From Capronia americana (taxonomy: Eukaryota > Ascomycota > Eurotiomycetes > Chaetothyriales > Herpotrichiellaceae), in contig JADWQD010000016.1 in the NCBI GenBank assembly GCA_016110215.1, forward strand, positions 372,001 to 436,000: DNA of 64,000 nucleotides, given 5' to 3'. How positions within the stretch are numbered: the first letter of the stretch is position 1; the number at the start of each line of letters is the position of its first letter. The notes beneath the pieces were generated by a model. The model was not told where the DNA came from. It ran no database searches and worked only from the letters and a program-made list of their open reading frames with translations. The position numbers were made by a program, and so were the translations under genes. Positions 54,501 through 64,000 of this stretch are shown piece by piece.

Positions 54501-55446
54501 AAAGACTGCCGGACAGTCGGCGCCTTCCCCGTCGGGCTTACTCTCCAACTCGAAACTTTGTTCACAAGTGTATGGAGTCCAGTAAGATTTTAAGCACACG
54601 TTTCAAGCCTGGGTCGACATCTCCAAGCTCTTTCTGGAAGACAGTAGGAGCGTTGAGCCGCGGGCCATGGTCCACCGACCAGGATGCAGTAATTTCAATC
54701 TCGGCAGAGTCGCGCGCACATTGGCGGAGATGATTATTCATGAATGACGCGAACTGTAGGCCCAGACGGCTTGATCAGGCAGGAGGTTTCCACGAGGAAG
54801 TGAGGATGTGGCAGGCCCTCGCTTACAAGCCACCAGGACGGTAGCCGGTGTAGAATATATCATGGCATCTCGCTTAGGGATCTCCTTCAAGGCGAGGTTG
54901 CTGTGATGTGTCGACTATTTTGCGATGAGCGCAGTCAAGATCAAAAGCATACCGTCCTTCTTCGATAGATTGTGCGACGCACAAGGTCGGGTGGTAGCCT
55001 GGCTTGACCAGCGTCACGGTGCTTTGTATCAGATGGCGCACGTGAGCTGGGCCCAACATCAATGAGCCGTCAAGCACTCAATCCTGCTTGCGCAACACTG
55101 CCACAAGGCTGACATGCTCTCAAGCTCTTACCCCGATGCCGACTTAGTGGATCAGTGCGACATGCTGTCAAGCGGATGCCAAACCGTTGTTTCGCGCGAT
55201 GATGTGAGAAGATTTAGATCTGACATCCTAGTGGACCACGGATTTAGCAGATGCAACGTGGACAATGACACGAGCGTTCCGAAAAGACGTCCGAGCCACC
55301 AGTGCTTGTCGCACGTTACGAGAGAATCCTGTTTGGTTGCACAGATGCCCGAGCTCGAACTGGAACAAAGAGAGCTGTACCAGAGACATTGATACATGGT
55401 GATGTACAGACGAGTACCACGGTTCTACCTCGAGTCCCCCGACCTC
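51521..55446. other. Long gene-poor stretch
   Basis: 3.9 kb between the Q-rich protein and mitochondrial uS9. One small frame at its left edge (51645-51920) is listed separately. The rest has many short overlapping frames on both strands (for example 52406-52771 plus against 52198-52740 minus) with no domain or splice-linked continuation. Runs such as TCGTACATACGAGGTAC near 53530 are AT-balanced and noncoding-like. Confidence 0.45.
51645..51920 (+). CDS. Putative small basic protein, 91 aa
   Basis: Unrecognised. The frame is divergent to the Q-rich gene, starting 125 bases from it. Read by eye, most of its codons end in G or C (for example the run GTC GCC ACC GCG), as in real genes of this window, and unlike the other frames over the same bases. 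The C-terminal half is basic (AAKKPKKRATEVRKMMSDYRLL). The minus strand of the same stretch also has an open frame starting MRTSVALFLGFF, so strand choice rests on codon bias only. No intron is evident, but the frame may be one exon of a longer gene. Confidence 0.35.
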   Translation: MPLLYHRPILGPSCNRYKAETEESDNVATAAVDVRRIRQSGLSVTGVVDGRMLKERLAPAAVAAKKPKKRATEVRKMMSDYRLLQTLCWTD

Positions 55447-56437
55447 CTATCGTTTGACCCAAGTTGGTCTCTTTCGGGCCTTGAGGCGGCCAGGCTTCTT
55501 CCGTTCGACACGTCTGGGATCCGAAGTAACACAGCCGGCTGAATTGTGAATTAGCGACAGACCATGAAAGCGGCCGGAACCAAATGTGCTTACCTCGACG
55601 AAGAGCTGGTTTGAGAGCTGGTTCGTGTACCAACAGTGCCTTGGCGAGGGCCAATGTGATGGATTCGGCCTGACCAGTAACTCCGCCACCGGATACCAAT
55701 GCAAAGACGTTGTACTTGTCCATCCTTTGTGTGATCTTCAACGCCCACAGTGCACTCTCTCTGTCGTGCATCCGTGGGAATGCCTGCACAATGCTGTTTC
55801 CATTGACCAGCACTTCTCCCGTGCCCTCCACTAGATAGACCTTTGCTGAAGACTCCTTCCTCCTTCCTATACCCACTGACCTTCCATATTCGTCGATTGT
55901 TCCAGGCTTGGCTTTCTGTATCGCTTCTGATCCTGGACGTCTGAATCGAGACAGTATTTGCTTGACTTCTTTGGGGCAGATTCTCGGGTGAATCTTGTTC
56001 AGTCGCGTCAAAAGAAGCAGTACCTTGGAGTACTTCGAGGCAGCCACTTGTTCCCCGGTCGAGCTTCGGTATTGATTCAACCTCAACCACACTGGACGCG
56101 CTATCTGATCTGTAGGAGCCGTAGGTAGCGATGCATGCTTCTTGACGAGAGACTGTAGCATCAAAAGGTGATCGTTGAAGACCGGAGATGCTGTAAAATA
56201 GGACGGCGAGCGTGGGAGGATTCGAGCGGGTAGTGACTGAGACTCGTCGAGATCAATCTCGGGTGCGGCGCGGATCTGAGCCTCAGCTGAAGACTTCATC
56301 GTCGTGAAGAACGTTTGACGCTGAATCGTTGGTTGGAGCCATTGAGGTTGAGCTCGCGCTAGAATTTTCTGAGTTCGACATTGGCGACATATCCACGAGA
56401 TCGTAGAAGGCAACGCCTGCGCCGAAGAGCGTGCCAT
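55447..56437 (-). CDS. mrps9: Mitochondrial small-subunit ribosomal protein uS9m, 311 aa
   Basis: Component of the mitochondrial small ribosomal subunit. Two exons on the minus strand: 56437-55594 and 55538-55447, with a 55-base intron (GTAAGC to TTCAG). The splice joins PALRR to AGCVTSDPRRVERKKPGRLKARKRPTWVKR, the conserved uS9 tail ending in Lys-Arg that reaches the decoding site. N terminus (MARSSAQALPSTISWICRQC) is a basic mitochondrial leader. Core landmarks: GRSVGIGRRKESSAKVYLVEGTGEVLVNG, then YNVFALVSGGGVTGQAESITLALAKALL. The N-terminal 170 residues before the core are the usual fungal mitochondrial extension. Divergent from eEF1B-gamma. Confidence 0.95.
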
Positions 56438-56694
56438 GGTGCGAGCAAGCACCTGTTACCTCTTACAGGGAAGCATTGAGAGACGCTGGGCCCTGGGAGT
56501 GTGGAATGGACAGGAACGTCGAAAGGTGCAAGCTCATCGCAGGCGCTGAACTGCCAAGCTTTTACGGTGGACCAATGGCGATGCCCGTGACATGGCTTCA
56601 AACTGAGTCAAAATTTATTCATTGACAAGACTCCGACTTTGCCTTGCGACCAATCTACCGACAGTCTCCCAGTCTTTTCTTCATCCCCCCCAAG
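56438..56694. promoter_or_regulatory. Tight divergent promoter, uS9m / eEF1B-gamma
   Basis: Only 257 bases separate the two starts. CCAAT boxes lie at 56572-56576 and 56650-56654; the second is close to the eEF1B-gamma start and may fall in its leader. CT-rich leader sequence (CAGTCTTTTCTTC) precedes the ATG, as in many strongly expressed fungal genes. Confidence 0.6.
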
Positions 56695-58245
56695 ATGTCG
56701 TTCGGAAAGCTTTACGGCTTCAAGGTACGCCCTGTGCAACAGCAGCGCTACATTGCGTGGACAGCCGATATTGATCTTCACCGTCTAGGAAAATGCCCGC
56801 AGCACTGCCCTCCTAGCAGTCGCAAAGGAGAACAACCTTGACCTTGAGCTCGTTGAGACGAGAACTCCTGTCACCGACAAGGAGTACCTCAAGCTCAACC
56901 CGCTAGCACGAGTTCCTACCTTCGTCGGCGCCAATGGGTTCATATTGACGGAGTCAATCGCCATTGCCATCTATTGTGAGTCGTGCCCCGCCTTTGCCCT
57001 TTGAACAGTCTAAGATGAGCCATATTATCACATTCAGTTATCCCTGTCTGAATATTCCTTGTTGACCATATTTAACTCTGAGTAACAATTTCGTACTGTC
57101 ATTCTTCGCTTCATTTGAGTTGTCGATTCCACCAAGCCATCGCTGACTATTGGTGATAGTCGCCTCGCAGAACGACAAGACTACCCTTCTTGGAAAGACA
57201 AAGCAGGACTACGCCTCCATTGTGCGATGGATGTCCTTTTCCAACTCCGAAGTCCTCCCCAACCTCTCTGGCTGGTTCAGTCCGCTCATCGGCAAGGTTG
57301 CCTACAACAAGAAGTCGGTCGATGATTTCAAGAAGGCTGCCCTTGATGCTATTCACGTGCTCGAGCAGCACTTCCTCGTCCATACCTTCCTTGTCGGGGA
57401 GCGCATCACCCTCGCTGACCTCTACGTCACCTCTCAAATGTCTCGCGGCTTCCAGTACGTGCTTGACAAGGAATGGCGTGCCGAGAACCCCAACACTACC
57501 CGTTGGTTTGAGACTGTGGTCAACCAGCCAATCTGGAAGGCCATCATTGAGAACCCAATCCTTGTCGAAGAGGCCGTCAAATACACCCCACCCAAGAAAG
57601 AGGCCAAACCTGCAAAGGCCCCTGAGAAGAAGGCCGAGAAGAAGCCAGAGAAGGAGGTAGAGGAAGAAGAGGAGGAGGCTAAACCCGAGGTCAAGGCCAA
57701 GCACCCTCTTGAGTCGCTGCCCAAGCCTACACTCATCCTCGATGACTGGAAGCGAAAGTACTCCAACGAGGATACCCGTTCAGTGGCCCTCCCTTGGTTC
57801 TGGGAACACTACAAGCCAGAGGACTACTCGCTGTGGAAGATTGATTACAAGTACAACAGCGAGTTGACCCTGACATTCATGTCATCCAACCTGATCGGTA
57901 AGCCTCAACCCTGTCTTCACTCACTCCACCCTCAACTGACACTGACGTCTCCTATCAGGTGGATTCTTCAACCGTCTCGAGGCGTCCCGCAAATACCTGT
58001 TCGGAGCAGTCTCCGTGTACGGCCAAGCCAACGACTCGGTCATCCAGGGCGCCTTCATGGTCCGCGGTGACGAAGCTCTACCAGCCTTCGATGTCGCCCC
58101 CGATTGGGAGAGCTACGAGTTCACCAAGCTTGACCCCAGCAAGCCCGAGGACAAGGAGTTCGTCGAGGACCAGTGGTCTTGGGACAAGCCCATCACAGTC
58201 AACGGCAAGACTTACGAGTGGGCTGACGGCAAGGTATTCAAGTAG
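56695..58245 (+). CDS. tef3 (eEF1B-gamma): Translation elongation factor eEF1B gamma, 413 aa
   Basis: Scaffold subunit of the nucleotide exchange complex that recharges eEF1A with GTP. Four exons: 56695-56724, 56789-56975, 57160-57897 and 57959-58245, summed 1242 bases. N-terminal glutathione S-transferase-like domain: MSFGKLYGFK, then ENARSTALLAVAKENNLDL, RVPTFVGANGFILTESIAIAIY, and later LGKTKQDYASIVRWMSF and ITLADLYVTSQMSRGF. A Lys/Glu-rich linker (KKEAKPAKAPEKKAEK... EEEEEAKPE) follows. The C-terminal EF1G domain has HPLESLPKPTLILDDWKRKYSNEDTR, WFWEHYKPEDYSLWKIDYKYN, and ends DQWSWDKPITVNGKTYEWADGKVFK. All expected landmarks are intact. Symbol given by function; yeast names for this subunit are TEF4/CAM1. 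Confidence 0.96.
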
Positions 58246-61200
58246 AGTGGTGCAAGCTTTGACCACCCTGCAATGAGACCATGCCTAGGCACCGCACCAG
58301 TTGGCGATTGACGAGAATGACGTGTGAAAGATGCCATGATGAGCGAAACGGACATGATTGACCGACCATATGAGTCGACACATTCTCACGGCAGCAGGGA
58401 AAGCGGCATAGACATTGTTTCCGACCTGTAGGCGCTTCTCTGCCGCAAATGTCATAGAGCAAGCAAGAAACGGTGATTCAGACACACATTTCGTCTTCCG
58501 CTATTTCGCATTGTTGCTCTCCGAGTCTTCTACAGTAGTCGAACCCTATGATCTCCTCGTCTCCCATTCTTGTACCTCATAACCAACTAAACCATATCTT
58601 CCACGTTGCCCTGTTCTAGCACGGGAGATTTGCGCCGCAGCTATACACCTCTTGACGTCCGCGCATCTCTCGGAGGACTAAGGCCAACCACCGTCCAAGC
58701 GTGAATAGTGCAAGAGGGAGAAAAACCGTCTTCCACTGTATCTGCATCCAGCCAACATCCTTTCCCCAGCCCTGGCCCTGAGTCTCCTTTGTGGACGTCG
58801 GACGGGGCGTCGAGCCATTGGTCGGGTTGAAGGCGCAGGTGTCGGTGAAGTACCATCTATCTAGATACCTCTCTTTTGCTCCAGACCAGGCCTGTCTGGC
58901 AGACACATTGATTGCATAGCTGCATCGACGGTGATCTGCTGCAGAAGAACGGGCGGGCGATCCGTCCTGCATCTTCCTTTTGCGGTCAAGGTACCGTATC
59001 GGTGATCACGTCACGTACATGGACGTGATCGCTGCGAGGTGAGGGCCGGGAACCTTTCCTTGGCTGGTAGATGGTATATCAGTCAGGAGTGGGTTGGACG
59101 AGAAATCTTTTGTAGATGGATTGTGATCGAGGGAAGTGACAAGTGATACTGTATGGCTTGCTGGCACCAATGCTTCTCCCGCAGCGCCCTCTTTCCAGCG
59201 TCTCCAGATTGTAATGTTGTGGTTTGTTCCTGTTGATTGACATCGTAGCGTAAAAACGGGGCTGCCATCGATCCCGCTTGCGAATATACCTGCTGCTTAG
59301 ACTCTATAGGGCATAACGCCAGCAGGGGCAAATAAAAGTGAATGAGCTTGTCGAGCTTGTCAAAAGGACAAGCATTCCTCAACGTTCGTTGACGGGGTGG
59401 CCAAGGTGAACTTGTATCGGTCGCAGGTGCTCATTTTGTGGGATAGTACCAAACCCGACAGTTGTGTCATTTGCGTTGCGAAGATACCTATGGGAGACAA
59501 CAACACCTGTTGGTCACAAGGCTGGCTTCAGATGATGAGCCAACTGGGCTCACTGTGTCCGGTTGGTGATCAACGTTGTCACCTGGGCTGCAGAGATACA
59601 GTACTTCTTCTCCACAGCGTCGCACAAGGCAGAGAGCATGATGGCAAAGGGTGCAAGGCCAAAGACGATGACTTACACGTTGTGTGTATAGATGGAAAAT
59701 TGGAGCTGATGGCAAACGATAGGCCAATCGAGACATAAGGCATGTTTGGAAGCGTTGGACAGACAGATGCAGTAGAGTTGCAGTAGAGAGCTGTGGGAGG
59801 AAGGGTAGGAGTGAGGTGGTAGGGAGGTGTAGTAAAGGGGATGGTAGAGCGGATACTAGAGGAGGACTAAGAGAGCTAATGTTCGGATCAGAGTCCAAGA
59901 TGTAGAATAGGTAAAGCGGAGGGGTGCAAGGCTAAAATAATAACAGCAATGAGTACCTAGGGACGCCAAAGGGGGTGTAGAAACAGGGAAGGAAGAGAAG
60001 ATGAATTCCTGTATTCCGTAAGGGATGCCGGCTACTGTAGTTGTCGACAGAACCTCGAAATCGATCTGCTGGGGCCGGCAGAGACAGCTTAGGCCTCTGA
60101 TAGCGTATCCATTGCAGTCGCTATTGACAGGCAGAACCAATGACTCCGCAAGAGGGAGGATTCGTGGTGATCTGGGAACGTATAAAGTATATCGACTGCA
60201 TTGCGAGAATGCATTGTAATTTGAGGGAGCTCCAGGCAGAATCAACCCAACCCCGTTAGGATTCTTCATTGCTGAGAAGGTTCGTAACGAACATACGCTT
60301 GTAAAGGCTCGTATTCTCATGCCTCTCTGATGGAGTTCAGAGAGATCGACATGGTGGTGGCCCACCTATTCTGGGTCGTCACGAAAGCTTGCTAGAAACA
60401 GATCGCATTGTGAGGGGGAGGTGAAACGGAGTTGAAGCCGATTCAAATGCTGTTGAGCATCGTGTACCAGTGACAGAGTGAGAAATCCGCCGCCTAACCC
60501 GGTATGCTGAAGTCGGCCTGAAAGCATTTGTTGAAGTTTGTGTTTGAAGTCGTAGCGCTCATTGCGCAGAGGTCGGATATCAGCCTTACAGCCCAACCCC
60601 GTCCTATCCCATGAGCCTTGGCCTTACTGAGCAGGCCATGTAGTGTTGTATCCAACTCGGCTGGGGAAGGGGGTCCACGTTGAGTACGCCAGGGCTCAAT
60701 ATTGGGTTGAAGACCGAACTTCGACACGAGACCATGCGGGAGAAAGCAACTTATAAAGGACGAGATTTATCTCGCAGTGGACCAGCTCCGGACCCATGAG
60801 AACTGCTTCATATGCAGGCTTTTCCGCTTTTTGTATCGAGGGGAAGCGGAATTTCTGTCGTGGAAGGGGGGCAGGCGATAAGGTAGATATGAGGTGCCGA
60901 CGGTTTGTGTAAAGCATGCAACCAAGAAGGAAGCAAAGGCCACAGTGTACGCCCGAGCATTGCCACCTCATCCACGAAATCTTGGGCGGGTTATCGATAA
61001 ATCGATATTCAGTCGGAAGAGTTGATGTCTAAACTTGGTAGATAAGTCCAGTAGTCCTAGGATCGTGACCGGAGTCCACTAATCATGTGCGCAGAGACAC
61101 GGGTCTGCATTGAAAGCCCCCTTTCTTGTATATAGTCTGCGGTAGTTGGACTCTAGTAGCAGGTCGAATCATCTATCAGGTATGTGATCTCGACCCAGTT

Positions 61201-61293
61201 TGGAGCCAGAGGTGACGGGTGGTTACTGATAACGGTTGAGCGGACCAATTCTAGAGGTGTTCCGATTCAAGTGCATTGTGATCTCGGTTGTGC
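58246..61293. other. Long gene-poor stretch
   Basis: 3 kb between eEF1B-gamma and the derlin gene, both ending toward it. A 118-codon minus frame (58616-58972) is listed separately. At 59770-59850 there is a GA-rich run on the plus strand (GGAAGGGTAGGAGTGAGG). No other coding sequence or RNA gene was recognised. Confidence 0.45.
58616..58972 (-). CDS. Putative small protein with C-terminal membrane span, 118 aa
   Basis: Unrecognised. A minus frame from an ATG at 58972 to TAG. It reads sensibly in parts: GAKERYLDRWYFTDTCAFNPTNGS, then a Thr/Gly linker, then WKTVFLPLALFTLGRWLALVLRE, which would make one membrane span, and a short Cys-containing tail. No homologue comes to mind. Codon third positions are less GC-rich than in neighbouring genes, and no clear upstream exon was found, so this may be a chance frame or the last exon of a gene that I could not complete. 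Confidence 0.3.
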   Translation of the reverse strand: MQDGSPARSSAADHRRCSYAINVSARQAWSGAKERYLDRWYFTDTCAFNPTNGSTPRPTSTKETQGQGWGKDVGWMQIQWKTVFLPLALFTLGRWLALVLREMRGRQEVYSCGANLPC

Positions 61294-62100
61294 TCATCGA
61301 ACATCGCCTGGTCGAGCCGCTGCCGCCGCCACGTCGCCATCAATATTCCGAAGGCCAGTCTCTGCCCGTCGACCTTCCCAGAGGCGAACCCAAAAGTCAG
61401 GAGGATCCATCGGTCGCGAGCCTTCATGCAGCCCTGGCCAGACATCGGCAAAGAAGTAGTAGACATGGCCAACAATCACACCTAGGATTTCGTCCTTCGG
61501 AACGGTGCCGTGCATGAACATGTGGAAAGCCATCAAAACCCATGGAAGATACGGAGCGGTGAAAACAAGAACGCCAAGGAAGCTCAGTCGGGTGTCCGGG
61601 TTCCTCCTCGACCAGATGTAAACCAAAGTGCTTGATAGCGCTGACCCAAGGAACGGGATGGAGGTCGTCAGAGAACTCAGGGCCAGCAGAGAAGTGCATG
61701 CATACAGCAGCAGCCAGGAGAAAACGGCGGGTGAAGGACCAGAGCCTTGTTCCAGCAGCCGAGAGTACCTCTGGAGGAAGAAGACGTGGAATGCCAGATC
61801 CAATGACGGTGGGCCGAAGTATATAAAGGTGGTTATTAATCGCCAATACTTGGTAGTGTTAGCAAGGTTCCTGTACTCGGCCGAGGATTGACACACCTGT
61901 GACTTGTAGTACACTGCGCGCCACGAATAGAAGAGCTGGAAGGGAGTGATAACTTTGCACTGCAGCAATACCGAGGTAATGACAGTTGCGGTCGTCCAGT
62001 ATCGGGTACAGGGTGGCATCTCAAAGAACCACTGTTCAAGAGGGAATTGGCCTAGCTGACCTAGTCCCTCGTCCCCCCCTCCACCGAGTATTGCAGCCAT
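61294..62100 (-). CDS. Derlin (Der1-like ER-associated degradation protein)
   Basis: Rhomboid-pseudoprotease of the ER membrane that helps move misfolded proteins to the cytosol. Exons 62100-61897 and 61848-61294 with a 48-base intron, 252 residues. The intron (GTGTGT donor, GCTAAC branch, CCAAG acceptor) is open in frame, so reading through would add 16 residues (VCQSSAEY...). Splicing gives YKSQ-YWRLITTFIYFGP, as in derlins. Landmarks: GQFPLEQWFFEMPPCTRYW, VITPFQLFYSWRAVYYKSQ, LDLAFHVFFLQRYSRLLE, and spans around SWLLLYACTSLLALSS, SALSSTLVYIWSRRNP, LGVLVFTAPYLPWVLMAF and LGVIVGHVYYFFADVWP. The frame runs 64 codons upstream of the chosen ATG, but MAAILGGGG fits the family start better. Confidence 0.9.
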   Translation of the reverse strand: MAAILGGGGDEGLGQLGQFPLEQWFFEMPPCTRYWTTATVITSVLLQCKVITPFQLFYSWRAVYYKSQVCQSSAEYRNLANTTKYWRLITTFIYFGPPSLDLAFHVFFLQRYSRLLEQGSGPSPAVFSWLLLYACTSLLALSSLTTSIPFLGSALSSTLVYIWSRRNPDTRLSFLGVLVFTAPYLPWVLMAFHMFMHGTVPKDEILGVIVGHVYYFFADVWPGLHEGSRPMDPPDFWVRLWEGRRAETGLRNIDGDVAAAAARPGDVR

Positions 62101-62838
62101 GATCCAAGGTATGAGATCGAAGAGCGGGAGGAGCGTGCGCGAAAAGTCGAAGAGGAACTCGGGCGTCTGGACAATAGTGTAGATAGGAGATAGCACGGAC
62201 TGGGTCAGGATCGGAGAGCGCAGGTCAGAGTAATCATTGCAGAATGCGTCTGGAGGCGGTACCGGAGACAATATGGGAAAGGACAGGTTCATATAGGACT
62301 CGGGGACTTGTTGTGAGGTGGCCCCTTCGAGGACAGGAATGGGGACCTGGGGCGGGCGGCGTGAAGATGTAATCGAGAGACGCAGAAAGACGTCGAAGGC
62401 AAATGCTCCTCAGTTGGAGAATGTCCCGAACAAAGGGCGGATGAATACGGGAGATACGATGGCCAAGAGGGGGTGTAATAGGCCGGTCCGGGGTCGTGCT
62501 AAAGAGCGCGCCGCGCTCAAACATTCACAACGCGACCCAGCGTTGACTTCCATCCCACAAAGCCCTACAATCACTCTCTTCTTAGTGGTACTCCGTTTCG
62601 GGGCGCATTAGGATTGTAAGGGCGCCGAGGTGCCTTGTCCCTTCTTACCACTATCTACAATCTCGAGGGTTACTCTGACGTCCTCGGTGGCATCTGCGCT
62701 CCCAGCCATCCAGTTCTCTACTTCAGCAAGACGGCGCGTACCTCAAATCCGGACCAAGTGAATTTACAGCGCATGTTTACATCTCGATTCTATTCCGCAT
62801 GACATGCCTCTTGTAGCTTAGGCGTAAATCCATCGATC
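62101..62838. promoter_or_regulatory. Divergent promoter region, derlin / CENP-A
   Basis: 738 bases between two divergent starts. Part of it is also open in the derlin frame (to 62292). No TATA box or named element was recognised. Confidence 0.5.
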
Positions 62839-63358
62839 ATGGCCCAGACGAAGAAAATGCACCGGGGCCCTGGGCCGGCCACTCCCAGAAGAGGGCAGGC
62901 GCAACGAACCAGACCTTCCCCCAGAATGACAGCTGGGAAGCGCCCTCGAACACAGCGTGAGTGACTGCAGCTCAGGCAAGATCCCAATGATATACTGACG
63001 AGCACTTCCAGCCGGCGATCCTGTACCAATACGAAAGCCCCGACGTTACAGGCCAGGCACGCTGGCGCTCAGAGAAATTCGAAGATACCAGCAATCCACA
63101 GAACTCCTCATACTCAAATTACCGTTCGCGCGTCTCGTCAGAGAGATCGCCCAAAGCATCCTCCCATACCAGGCGGCCCAAGAGCTCCGGTGGCAGAGCC
63201 AGGCCATTCAAGCATTACAGGAAGCAAGTGAAGCATTTCTGGTGCATTTGTTCGAAGACACGAATCTGTGCGCAATCCATGCGAAGCGTGTCACAATCAT
63301 GCAGAAGGACATTCAATTAGCGAGGAGAATTCGTGGCGCTTGGGGCGGGCTGGGATGA
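62839..63358 (+). CDS. cenH3: Centromeric histone H3 variant CENP-A (CenH3), 154 aa
   Basis: Replaces H3 in centromeric nucleosomes and marks where the kinetochore forms. Two exons: 62839-62956 and 63012-63358, with a 55-base intron (GTGAGT to TTCCAG). The N-terminal tail is short, about 40 residues, basic and Pro/Gly-rich ([20 protein letters not shown]), and unlike the H3 tail: the ARTKQTARKS start is missing. The histone fold begins at [23 protein letters not shown], then [21 protein letters not shown]. Loop 1 is longer than in H3, with [24 protein letters not shown] where H3 has DLRFQSSAV; this is the CENP-A targeting region. The rest, [29 protein letters not shown], is H3-like, with MQ in place of MP. 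The tail ends AWGGLG. Exon 2 has no early ATG, so the gene is easily missed. Confidence 0.96.
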
Positions 63359-63652
63359 TTCTCGATTAAATCAAGAACGGTTACGCTTTATGATTTTTGA
63401 ACGGAGGGGCTGGCAGCGTTGAATGCATCGACGGATATCACAGTACAGATATGGAGTTTGGGTTCGGAGCATGGAGGTTGTCAGGTTATGGAGTATTTAG
63501 AGCGCTTGTACATGCGTCTAGGCTGAGTCCTAAAAAGCTCGAGTCGTATTGATTTGTGGAGCCTCGAGTTGGCTCACTTATGTCCGGTCTATGAACCGGA
63601 GAAGCAGAAGATGGCCATGATGGCTACCACACAAATGAACAGATCGTCAACT

Positions 63653-64000
63653 TCACCCGTTGACACTCGACCCAAGAACACCTTTCGTACTCGTCACGTC
63701 CCCTGCTCCGACAGTGCCTTCTGCCCTTCTCTCACAGGCAATTCTGCATGCCACCGCAAGAGCCTTGAACGCGCTCTCTGCCCTGTGGTGGTTGTTGTGT
63801 CCGTACGCGCACTTCACATGCAACGTCACGCTTGCGGCTTGTGCGAAACTCTCCAACCCATGAGTCAGCATCTCCGTGCTGAGGTCGCCAATCTTCTCCC
63901 TTGTGAATCCAAGGTCAATGACACTATACGGCCGATTTGACAGATCGATGACGGCCCATGAGAGGGCTTCGTCGAGCGGTGCGTCGCCCCTGCCAAAGCG
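63653..64000 (-). CDS. his3: Imidazoleglycerol-phosphate dehydratase, C-terminal part (HIS3), cut by window edge
   Basis: Enzyme of histidine synthesis that dehydrates imidazole glycerol phosphate. Only the last 115 codons are in the window; the gene continues past 64000. The frame from 64000 reads [32 protein letters not shown], then [34 protein letters not shown], then [23 protein letters not shown], which carries the metal-binding HHR/E cluster, and ends [11 protein letters not shown] before TGA. These blocks match the family in order. It converges on CENP-A with 294 bases between. Confidence 0.93.
   Translation of the reverse strand, partial: RFGRGDAPLDEALSWAVIDLSNRPYSVIDLGFTREKIGDLSTEMLTHGLESFAQAASVTLHVKCAYGHNNHHRAESAFKALAVACRIACERRAEGTVGAGDVTSTKGVLGSSVNG

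Overview
This window looks like nuclear DNA of a filamentous ascomycete (Pezizomycotina). Coding regions are GC-rich in the third codon position and are cut by short GT-AG introns of about 45-105 bases with CTAAC/CTGAC-like branch points. The protein set is typically fungal: MIPC synthase, the bifunctional purine enzyme Ade5,7, Fes1, Vps55/Vps68, Pet127 and a fungal-type CENP-A. I cannot fix the class (Dothideomycetes and Eurotiomycetes both fit). I saw no tRNA, rRNA, CRISPR array or intact transposon. About 27 genes are supported; several were rebuilt from exons, and two (complex I B12 subunit and CENP-A) are too short or too split to stand out as open frames.

Layout, left to right. 1-5.8 kb: a 62-residue complex I subunit (minus), a gene-poor stretch, then a Sec14/CRAL-TRIO lipid-transfer protein (plus). 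6.7-12.7 kb: Cu/Zn superoxide dismutase (minus), a six-hairpin-like protein (plus), a degenerate sulfotransferase-like protein (minus) and a membrane lysophospholipid acyltransferase (minus). 13.3-18.8 kb: an orphan protein with a duplicated N-terminal motif, and a Ser/Thr-rich single-span surface protein (both minus). 20.3-28.6 kb: LOG-family protein (plus), 20S proteasome alpha6 (minus), VPS55 and VPS68 in tandem (plus), FES1 (minus) and actin (plus). 29-34.8 kb: homoserine kinase and ADE5,7 from one divergent promoter, then a short-chain dehydrogenase. 35-45.4 kb: Pet127, a large PH/LRR protein and MIPC synthase (all plus). 46.3-51.5 kb: a flavin monooxygenase with coding microsatellites and a Q-rich orphan (both minus). 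51.6-55.4 kb is gene-poor. 55.4-58.2 kb: mitochondrial uS9 and eEF1B-gamma diverge from a 257-base spacer. 58.3-61.3 kb is gene-poor. 61.3-64 kb: a derlin (minus), centromeric histone CENP-A (plus), and the 3' end of HIS3 (minus) running off the window.

The window is mostly housekeeping genes. There is no clear secondary-metabolite cluster or mobile island. Points of real interest are the physical pairing of VPS55 with VPS68, whose yeast products form one endosomal complex; the shared promoters (homoserine kinase/ADE5,7, uS9m/eEF1B-gamma, proteasome alpha6/VPS55, derlin/CENP-A); two probable introns whose length is a multiple of three, so that retention would give longer proteins; coding tandem repeats; and two lineage-restricted-looking proteins of unknown function.
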